Source of the DNA: Silvibacterium acidisoli
GTDB taxonomy: Bacteria > Acidobacteriota > Terriglobia > Terriglobales > Acidobacteriaceae
Assembly: GCA_022870745.1 (NCBI GenBank)
Contig: CP085323.1
Coordinates: 1,302,001-1,366,000, forward strand
Length of the DNA stretch: 64,000 nt
Direction: 5' to 3'
The translations under genes were made by a program, and so were the position numbers. This document shows positions 54,713-61,713 of the stretch, in pieces. Every line of letters starts with the position of its first letter. The stretch's first letter is position 1. The notes under the pieces are model-generated. The model ran no database searches. It was not told the DNA's origin and was given only the letters and a program-made list of their open reading frames with translations.

Positions 54713-56404
54713 ATGGCAGACCAGGCACTTCCAATTCGAGGTACTCTCGACCTCACGCCGGCGCAATCCAAGCGTGATGGCATGCTCGAGATCCTGCATG
54801 ACTGGATTACGACGGTTGATCACAAGAAACTTGGGATCCTGTACATCCTTTATGCAATTCTCTTTCTTTTAGTGGGAGGGGCGGAAGCGCTGTTTATTCG
54901 TATTCAGCTTGCTTTCCCCAACAACCACTTCATGTCGCCTCAGGTTTACAACCGCTTCTTCACGATGCACGGCACAACCATGGTCTTCCTCATGGGCATG
55001 CCGGCGATCTTCGGTTTTGCGAACTACCTGGTTCCGCTGATGATCGGCGCACGCGACATGGCCTTCCCTCGCCTCAACGCGTTCAGCTTCTGGATGACGG
55101 CCTTTGGCGGTCTCTTCATCTACTACAGCTTTCTTGGCGGCAGCGGCCTCTACGGCGTGGGCAATGCGCCTGACGTGGGCTGGTTCGCTTATGCCCCGCT
55201 GACAGCGCGCGCCTTTTCTCCCGGCAACGCGACCGATTACTGGGCTGTGGGCCTGATTGCTTCCGGCTTCGGCACCATCGGCAGCGGTATCAACATTGTC
55301 GCTACTATCTTCTCGATGCGCTGCAAGGGAATGACGCTGATGCGCATGCCCCTGTTTGTCTGGCTGAACCTGACGGTTTCCGCGCTGGTGCTGATTACCA
55401 TCACCCCGCTGACGGCCGCACAGATCATGCTCTGCATCGATCGCTACCTCGGCGGACACTTCTTCGACACGCAGGCCGGCGGCTCGGCCGTAGTCTGGAT
55501 GCACTTCTTCTGGATCTTCGGCCATCCCGAGGTCTATGTGCTTGTGCTGCCAGCCTTCGCCATCGCCAACGAAATTATTCCCGTCTTCTCGCGCAAGGCC
55601 ATCTTCGGCTATCCCGCGATGGTGACGGCGTCGGTCGGTATCGCCTTTATCAGCCTGAGCGTCTGGGCGCACCACATGTTCACCGTCGGTATGACTTCAG
55701 CCTCGAATGCGTTCTTCACGCTTTCGACGATGCTGGTCGGTATTCCCACGGGCATCAAGATCTTCAACTGGCTGGCGACGATGTGGGGCGGCAAGATTCG
55801 CTTCGCAACTCCGATGCTGTTCATGACCGCATTCCTCTTCCAGTTCCTGATCGCCGGACTTACGGGCATCATGCTTTCGGTTTCGCCGTGGGACTGGCAG
55901 TTGCACAACTCCTACTTCGTGGTCGCGCACTTCCACTATGTACTGGTGGGCGCCATCCTGACGGCGATCTTTGGCGGCCTCTACTTCTGGTTCCCCAAGG
56001 TCACCGGCCGCATGATGGACGAACGCCTGGGCAAGATCAACTTCTGGCTCTTCCTGATCGGCTTCCACCTAACCTTCGACGTGATGCACATTCCTGGAAT
56101 TCTGGGCATGCCGCGTTCGATTTATACCTACGAGGCCAACCGCGGATGGGGCACGCTGAACCTGATTGTTTCGATCGGCGCAGCCATCCAGGGCATTGCG
56201 GTTCTGATCTTCGCTTACAACATGGTGATTTCGCTCTTCAAGGGTGAAAAGGCCGGCAACGATCCCTGGGATGCATGGACGCTCGAATGGGCCTGCTCCT
56301 CGCCTCCGCCAAGCTATAACTTCGCCACGGAACCTGTCGTTATCAGCCGCCGTCCCCTGTGGGACCTGAAACATCCGGAAGATCCGGACTGGAAGTACGA
56401 ATAA
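54713..56404 (+). CDS. coxA: Cytochrome c oxidase subunit I (A-type)
   Basis: A 563-residue, about 12-helix heme-copper oxidase. The active-site motif GHPEVYVLVLP carries the CuB histidine and its cross-linked tyrosine. The D-channel motif NYLVPLMIGARDMAFPRLN is intact, so it is an A1-type proton pump with the full Glu in GHPEV. HHMFTVGM and HFHYVLVGA hold CuB and heme ligands. Start ATG lies ten bases after coxB. Confidence 0.97.
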   Translation: MADQALPIRGTLDLTPAQSKRDGMLEILHDWITTVDHKKLGILYILYAILFLLVGGAEALFIRIQLAFPNNHFMSPQVYNRFFTMHGTTMVFLMGMPAIFGFANYLVPLMIGARDMAFPRLNAFSFWMTAFGGLFIYYSFLGGSGLYGVGNAPDVGWFAYAPLTARAFSPGNATDYWAVGLIASGFGTIGSGINIVATIFSMRCKGMTLMRMPLFVWLNLTVSALVLITITPLTAAQIMLCIDRYLGGHFFDTQAGGSAVVWMHFFWIFGHPEVYVLVLPAFAIANEIIPVFSRKAIFGYPAMVTASVGIAFISLSVWAHHMFTVGMTSASNAFFTLSTMLVGIPTGIKIFNWLATMWGGKIRFATPMLFMTAFLFQFLIAGLTGIMLSVSPWDWQLHNSYFVVAHFHYVLVGAILTAIFGGLYFWFPKVTGRMMDERLGKINFWLFLIGFHLTFDVMHIPGILGMPRSIYTYEANRGWGTLNLIVSIGAAIQGIAVLIFAYNMVISLFKGEKAGNDPWDAWTLEWACSSPPPSYNFATEPVVISRRPLWDLKHPEDPDWKYE

Positions 56405-56420
56405 AAGAGTAGGAATAATA

Positions 56421-57020
56421 ATGAGCGCAGTCCCTATCATTCCAGACGCACCGCAGGAGCAGCCCTGGCACTTACCGTCACGCGGACGGGTCGCCATGTA
56501 TTGCCTCATCCTGGGAGAATCGGCCATCTTCATCATTTTTGTGGTGGCCTACGTCTTCTATATCGGGAAGAGCCTTACCGGTCCGACGCCTCAGCAGGTG
56601 CTTGAGATTCCGATCTTCAACTCGATCTGCCTGTTTTCAAGCAGTGTGACGATCATGCTGGCGGAACGGCACATTGAACACAACCGGATCAAGCAATTCG
56701 GCCTGTGGTGGGCAGCGACCATCGTGCTTGGACTGATCTTCCTGATCGGCACCGGCGCGGAGTGGTACAAGCTGATCTATAAAGACGGCCTGACCATCAG
56801 CACCAATCTTTTCGGCACCACTTTCTATTCACTGGTCGGCCTGCACGCTTCGCACGTCATCGTCGGCCTGATCGGCCTTTCACTGGTGCTGGCGTTTACC
56901 ATCACCGGCCACGTAAACGAAAAGCATTCCGAGCGTATTCAGATCCTTGCGCTTTACTGGCATTTCGTAGACGCGATCTGGGTCGTCGTATTCACCGTTG
57001 TTTACATTCTGGGGCGCTAA
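56421..57020 (+). CDS. coxC: Cytochrome c oxidase subunit III
   Basis: A 199-residue, five-helix subunit. The family phrases FSSSVTIMLAERHIEHNRIKQF, GTTFYSLVGLHASHVIVGL and YWHFVDAIWVVVFTVVYIL are all present. It is the short version found in caa3-type oxidases without the first two helices of mitochondrial subunit III. It lies 16 bases after coxA. Confidence 0.93.
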   Translation: MSAVPIIPDAPQEQPWHLPSRGRVAMYCLILGESAIFIIFVVAYVFYIGKSLTGPTPQQVLEIPIFNSICLFSSSVTIMLAERHIEHNRIKQFGLWWAATIVLGLIFLIGTGAEWYKLIYKDGLTISTNLFGTTFYSLVGLHASHVIVGLIGLSLVLAFTITGHVNEKHSERIQILALYWHFVDAIWVVVFTVVYILGR

Positions 57021-57026
57021 CGGCTT

Positions 57027-57896
57027 ATGAGCGATACACATCATCATCCCACCGGGGCCCATTCTGACACGATTCACCTGCCTTCGCCGACGGCGTGGCC
57101 GATCATCCTCGCCTTCGGCGTGACGATGCTCTTCGGCGGCATGGTGACGAATGGCAGTATCTCGATTCTTGGCGGTGTCCTCTGTCTTTTCGCCGCGGTT
57201 GGCTGGTTCCGCCAGGTGCTTCCACACGAGGCGCATGAAGACGTTCCGGTGCAGGTCGAACATATCGTAATCGAGACGAAGCGCACCGAAGTGGCGCGCC
57301 TGGTTGTGCCCGAGGATAACCGCGCACACCTGCCGGTCGAGTCCTATCCGGTTCTTTCCGGACTCAAGGGCGGCGTTGCCGGCGGTATTGCCATGATTCC
57401 TCCCGCGCTGATTTACGGTCTTATCGCACAGCACAGCATCTGGTACCCGGTGAACCTGCTGGGCGGCGCGGGCGTGGCCAACTGGCTGAACCCATCGGTT
57501 GCTGACCTTGCGGCCTTCCATTGGCAGGGCCTGATCGTCGCGAGCGTTATTCACGTCATCACCTGCCTGCTGGTCGGTCTGCTGTATGGCGCCATGCTGC
57601 CCATGCTGCCACGTCATCCGATCGTGCTGGGTGGAGTCGTGGCCCCGGTTCTCTGGACCGGCCTGCTGCACTCAACGATGGGCGTCATTAACCCGGTACT
57701 GCGCTCCCACATTGCGTGGGGCTGGTTCCTTATCTCTCAGATTGTTTTTGGACTGGTGGCCGGTTGGGTTGTTGCGCACCAGGAGCGTATCAACACGGGC
57801 CAATCTCGGCCGTTCCTCATGCGTATGGGCATTGAAGCTCCCGGCCTGATGCATGTTGATCATCATGATGAAAGGAATTCCGGGGATGAAAGTTAG
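57027..57896 (+). CDS. Membrane protein of the respiratory operon, subunit IV-like N-terminus
   Basis: A 289-residue protein. The N-terminus (AWPIILAFGVTMLFGG...SILGGVLCLFAAVGWF) resembles the two-helix subunit IV of bacterial oxidases. A hydrophilic segment (about 70-110) and a hydrophobic domain with about four more helices (VLSGLKGGVAGGIAM, FHWQGLIVASVIHVITCLLVG, VLGGVVAPVLWTGLL, WGWFLISQIVFGLVAGWVV) follow. I do not know the second domain; it may be an operon-specific assembly or coupling factor. It ends in a His-rich tail and overlaps the next gene by 11 bases. Confidence 0.75.
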   Translation: MSDTHHHPTGAHSDTIHLPSPTAWPIILAFGVTMLFGGMVTNGSISILGGVLCLFAAVGWFRQVLPHEAHEDVPVQVEHIVIETKRTEVARLVVPEDNRAHLPVESYPVLSGLKGGVAGGIAMIPPALIYGLIAQHSIWYPVNLLGGAGVANWLNPSVADLAAFHWQGLIVASVIHVITCLLVGLLYGAMLPMLPRHPIVLGGVVAPVLWTGLLHSTMGVINPVLRSHIAWGWFLISQIVFGLVAGWVVAHQERINTGQSRPFLMRMGIEAPGLMHVDHHDERNSGDES

Positions 57897-58578
57897 TTTG
57901 CTGGCCGGAGCGGCGCTGCTTCTGTTTACCGCCGGATGCAACCGGCTACCCGGAGCTCCCAAAGCCGGAGTAGAAGAAGTTCCTCGCCCGGATTCGATCA
58001 CGAGTTTCAAGACGCTTTACGGTCAGAACTGCGCCGGCTGCCATGGCGACAACGGCCGGAACGGCGCGGCATTCGCGCTGAACAACCCTGTTTACCAGGC
58101 GTGGATCGACGACGCCTCGCTTCGCAGGATTATCGAAAACGGCGAGCCCGGAACCCAGATGCCGGCTTTCGGTACGAAGGCCGGGGGCATGCTGAACGAC
58201 GCGCAGCTCGATGCGCTGGTCCATGGCATGCGTTCGGAGTGGAGCAAGAGTGACGCAGTAAGCGGCCAGACCCTGCCGCCCTACGCGGCTGCCAAGACGG
58301 GCGATGCCGCTGCAGGTAAAGCAGTTTACGAATCGGCCTGCGCGCGTTGCCACTCGGATGCGGGAAATAAAATCACCGATCCGACTTACCTTGCGCTTGT
58401 GAACGACCAGACGCTTCGCACGATCATCGTGGCGGGGCGGCCGGACCTGGGACATCCTGACTGGCGCTCGACGGCGAGTGGGCATCCGCTTTCGGACGAT
58501 GACATTACCAACCTGACGGCCTGGCTGGCCTCGCAGCGCGTGAGTGCGCCGGGACAGCCTTATGCCGAGCCGCAGTAA
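57886..58578 (+). CDS. Diheme cytochrome c lipoprotein
   Basis: A 230-residue lipoprotein with a lipobox FTAGC (Cys18). Two c-type cytochrome domains follow: C49-AG-C52-H53 and C152-AR-C155-H156, with methionines in QMPAFG and a later candidate. It would shuttle electrons between the bc complex and the oxidase while anchored to the membrane. The start ATG 57886 has AAAGGA nine bases upstream and overlaps the end of the previous gene. Confidence 0.9.
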   Translation: MKVSLLAGAALLLFTAGCNRLPGAPKAGVEEVPRPDSITSFKTLYGQNCAGCHGDNGRNGAAFALNNPVYQAWIDDASLRRIIENGEPGTQMPAFGTKAGGMLNDAQLDALVHGMRSEWSKSDAVSGQTLPPYAAAKTGDAAAGKAVYESACARCHSDAGNKITDPTYLALVNDQTLRTIIVAGRPDLGHPDWRSTASGHPLSDDDITNLTAWLASQRVSAPGQPYAEPQ

Positions 58579-58596
58579 AGGTAAGAAGGAACACAT

Positions 58597-59199
58597 ATGA
58601 CGGATATTGTGAAAGAAGAACAGCACATCACGCATGACGACCCTAAGGTCGTCTCGCGTCGCTGGATGCTGATGAAGGTCGGTGCGCTGATGAACGCGGC
58701 AGCGGCCCTGGTTGTAGCCGCACCTGTCATTGGTTATCTGCTTGGACCGATCCGTAAGAAGGGCGGTTACAACTCCTGGATCTCTCTTGGCGACCTGAAG
58801 CAGTTCCCGGTCGGCGAAACGCGGCTGGCAGATTATGTGAATCCGTACAACCATCCCTGGGATGGAGCGACGGCCAAGACCGCCTGCTGGGTTCGCCGTA
58901 TCGACAAGAGCAAGTTCCAGGTATTTGCCATCAACTGCGCGCATCTTGGCTGCCCGGTGCGCTGGTTCCCGCAGTCTGAACTCTTTATGTGCCCCTGCCA
59001 TGGCGGCGCGTACTATGCCAACGGCGACCGCGCGTCGGGGCCGCCGGAGCGCGGCCTGTTCGAGTACAACTACAAGGTTAGCGGCGGCGAACTTCATATC
59101 GACGCGGGGCAGATGCCTACACTGGCGAATGAAGCAAAACTGAAGGTCCTGAACAACTTGAATTCTGACGGTAAAGGATGCGGCTCATGCGCTGGTTAA
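58597..59199 (+). CDS. qcrA: Rieske iron-sulfur protein of the bc complex
   Basis: A 200-residue protein. A twin-arginine-like anchor (SRRWMLMKVG, then a hydrophobic helix) fixes it in the membrane. The Rieske boxes are C114-A-H116-L-G-C119 and C132-P-C134-H135-G; C114, H116, C132 and H135 bind the [2Fe-2S] cluster and C119-C134 form the disulfide. It accepts electrons from quinol. The C-terminus has an extra CGSC pair of unknown role. Confidence 0.93.
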   Translation: MTDIVKEEQHITHDDPKVVSRRWMLMKVGALMNAAAALVVAAPVIGYLLGPIRKKGGYNSWISLGDLKQFPVGETRLADYVNPYNHPWDGATAKTACWVRRIDKSKFQVFAINCAHLGCPVRWFPQSELFMCPCHGGAYYANGDRASGPPERGLFEYNYKVSGGELHIDAGQMPTLANEAKLKVLNNLNSDGKGCGSCAG

Positions 59200-60701
59200 C
59201 CGAAAGCTACAAATGGGTTGAGCGGCGCGTCCAGCTGGAGGCCCCGGTCAAGGATGCGATGCTGCATCCGGTTCCAAAGAATACGGCCAGCTGGTGGTAC
59301 GTGTTCGGCAGCGCCGCCATGACATTGCTGATGCTGCAGGTTGCTACCGGCATCCTGCTGGCGCTGATCTATGTTCCCTCCGCGGGCGATGCCTGGAACA
59401 CCCTGCAACTGCTGAATCATGAGATTCCCCTGGGCTGGTTCATCCGCGCCATGCACGGATGGGGCTCAAACTTCATGGTGGCCGTTGTGCTGATTCACAT
59501 GATGCAGGTCTTCATGTTCGGCGCCTACAAGTTTCCGCGTGAACTCACCTGGGTAGTCGGCGTCCTTCTGCTGCTGATGACACTGGGCATGGCATTCACC
59601 GGCCAGGTGCTGCGCTTCGACCAGGATGCCTACTGGGGCCTGGGCATCGGCGCTTCGATCTCGAGCCGCGTGCCAATAGTCGGCGGCCCGCTGGTGAATC
59701 TTCTGCTGGGCGGCCCGATTATCGGCGGCGCGACACTGACCCGTTTCTTCGCACTGCACGTTTTCGTGATTCCTGGCGCGCTGCTGGCCTTCGTCGGCCT
59801 TCACGTCTGGATGGTCCTGAAGCTTGGCGTTAACGAGTGGCCGATGCCCGGCCGCCCTGTGAACCGCAAGACCTATGACGCCGAATATCACAAGCTGACC
59901 CATGACGACGGCATTCCGTTCGTTCCGGGCGCGTTGTGGAAGGATCTGGTGTTTTCGGCTGGCATCATCGTAGCGGTCGCAGTCTGCGCGGCGATCTTCG
60001 GCCCTTACGGCCCGACCGGCCAGCCTGATCCGACCATCATCCAGACAGCTCCAAAGCCGGACTTTTTCTTCCTTTGGATCTACGCGGTATTGTCGTACCT
60101 GCCGCCAAGCCTGGAAACGCCCTTCCTGCTGATCGCTCCGGTTATCGGTATCGGCTTTCTGCTGGTGCTTCCTTTCTGGGCCGGTGAAGGCGAGAAGAGC
60201 TGGCATCGCCGTCCTGTAGCCGTCATCGTGCTGGTGACCGTGGCTGTACTGTGGGGTGTATTCACTCACCTGGCCACCTTCACGCCGTGGAGCCCGAAGA
60301 TGGACGCATGGAGCGGTAGCACGGTTCCAGCGAAGATCGTCCACAACCTCTCGCCGGTCGAACGGCAGGGCGCGGTGATCTTCCAGTCCAAGCAGTGCCG
60401 CAACTGCCACTCAATCGGTGGGGTTGGCGGCGAGCGCGGTCCTGCCCTCGATAATGTTGCTTCACGCATGACCGAGGATCAGCTCATTCGCCAGGTCATC
60501 CAGGGCGGCGGCAATATGCCTGCTTATGGCAAGAACCTCGCACCATCGGAAGTCACGGCACTGGTTCGCTTCCTGGGGACGCTGCACCCTGCGGGTCAGC
60601 CGGCGGCTTCAGACGCTTCTCGTACCGCGGCGGCGCAGTTCGGCGCGCCCTCGCAAACCCAGTCGAGCTCGCCCACGACGTCTCCTCAGAAGACGCAGTG
60701 A
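59187..60701 (+). CDS. qcrB: Cytochrome b subunit fused to a heme c domain
   Basis: A 504-residue fusion. The cytochrome b part has two pairs of heme-b histidines, H90/H104 and H191/H206, in about eight helices. The Qo-site PEWY position reads PDFF (291-294). A C-terminal cytochrome c module carries C404-RN-C407-H408 and methionine in NMPAYG. A disordered Ser/Gln/Pro tail ends it. This layout, cytochrome b plus a tethered c, occurs in acidobacterial bc complexes. I start at ATG 59187, which has AAAGGA eight bases upstream, and it overlaps the Rieske stop. Confidence 0.92.
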   Translation: MRWLTESYKWVERRVQLEAPVKDAMLHPVPKNTASWWYVFGSAAMTLLMLQVATGILLALIYVPSAGDAWNTLQLLNHEIPLGWFIRAMHGWGSNFMVAVVLIHMMQVFMFGAYKFPRELTWVVGVLLLLMTLGMAFTGQVLRFDQDAYWGLGIGASISSRVPIVGGPLVNLLLGGPIIGGATLTRFFALHVFVIPGALLAFVGLHVWMVLKLGVNEWPMPGRPVNRKTYDAEYHKLTHDDGIPFVPGALWKDLVFSAGIIVAVAVCAAIFGPYGPTGQPDPTIIQTAPKPDFFFLWIYAVLSYLPPSLETPFLLIAPVIGIGFLLVLPFWAGEGEKSWHRRPVAVIVLVTVAVLWGVFTHLATFTPWSPKMDAWSGSTVPAKIVHNLSPVERQGAVIFQSKQCRNCHSIGGVGGERGPALDNVASRMTEDQLIRQVIQGGGNMPAYGKNLAPSEVTALVRFLGTLHPAGQPAASDASRTAAAQFGAPSQTQSSSPTTSPQKTQ

Positions 60702-60707
60702 GCTTCG

Positions 60708-61547
60708 ATGTCTGATTCGGTCTTATTGGCGTGGGATTTTCCGCCAGTGGTTTGCACGACACTGGCGCTCACGGCAATTGTCTACACGCGGGGCTGGATT
60801 CGCATTCGCAGGACCCGGCCCGCACAATTCCCTCCCTGGCGTCTGTTTTCCTTCCTTGCCGGCATTGTGTCGCTCGTCGTCGCCGTCGCTTCTCCCCTCG
60901 ACACTTTCAGCGATCAGCTACTCGTAATGCACATGGCGCAGCACTACGTGCTGATGTCGCTTGCGCCTCCGCTCGTGGTATTGAGCGCGCCGGTGGTGCC
61001 GATGCTGCGCGGCCTTCCGAAATGGATGGTGCGCAATATCGTCGGACCGCTGTTGCGCCTGAGCGCGCTGAGAGCGCTGTTCCATGGGCTGAGCCGCCTG
61101 CGCGTGGCGTGGCTGCTGATGAACATCTCGTACCTCGCGTGGCACGTTCCCGCCGCTTATGAGCTGGCCCTGGCGCACGAAAATATCCACGAGGTCGAGC
61201 ACGGCATTTTCTTCTTTACCAGCGTTATTTTCTGGTGGCCGATCATCCAGCCCTGGCCGAGCCACTTTACACGCAATCGCTGGGCGATTCTGCCCTACCT
61301 GGTGGGCTCCGATGTCATCAATACGGCCCTTTCGGCATTTCTCTGTTTCGCCGACCGGGTGGTATATCCCAGCTACGCCGAGCAGCCCAGAGTCTTTGGA
61401 ATCAGTGCGATGTCCGACCAGGCAGCCGCCGGAGCACTGATGTGGGTACTGGGATCGATTGCCTTTCTTATTCCTGCCATGGCGATCACCATGCAATTGC
61501 TGAGTCCACGGCGAGTACAAAGACGCGTCCGGGCCGTCCAATCGTAG
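60708..61547 (+). CDS. ctaG: Cytochrome oxidase assembly factor CtaG (caa3 type)
   Basis: A 279-residue, about seven-helix membrane protein. The conserved motifs SPLDTFSDQLLVMHMAQHYVLM, NISYLAWHVPAAYELAL and HEVEHGIFFFTSVIFWWPI are present, with many membrane histidines as expected for a copper-handling assembly protein of caa3 oxidases (Bacillus CtaG type). It lies six bases after the cytochrome b gene, closing the operon. Confidence 0.92.
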   Translation: MSDSVLLAWDFPPVVCTTLALTAIVYTRGWIRIRRTRPAQFPPWRLFSFLAGIVSLVVAVASPLDTFSDQLLVMHMAQHYVLMSLAPPLVVLSAPVVPMLRGLPKWMVRNIVGPLLRLSALRALFHGLSRLRVAWLLMNISYLAWHVPAAYELALAHENIHEVEHGIFFFTSVIFWWPIIQPWPSHFTRNRWAILPYLVGSDVINTALSAFLCFADRVVYPSYAEQPRVFGISAMSDQAAAGALMWVLGSIAFLIPAMAITMQLLSPRRVQRRVRAVQS

Positions 61548-61713
61548 GTGACGGATTTCACGGGTTTACCGATAGCTGAAGAACGGGAAAGTGAAGCTAC
61601 CGTGAACTCTGGTAACCGGATACTGCGATGGAGCCAGACCCGCATCCAACTAAACAAGTAATTTCATCTCTAGGCTCTATCGCTCGCATTGTGGAGTCAT
61701 TACGATTAAATTT

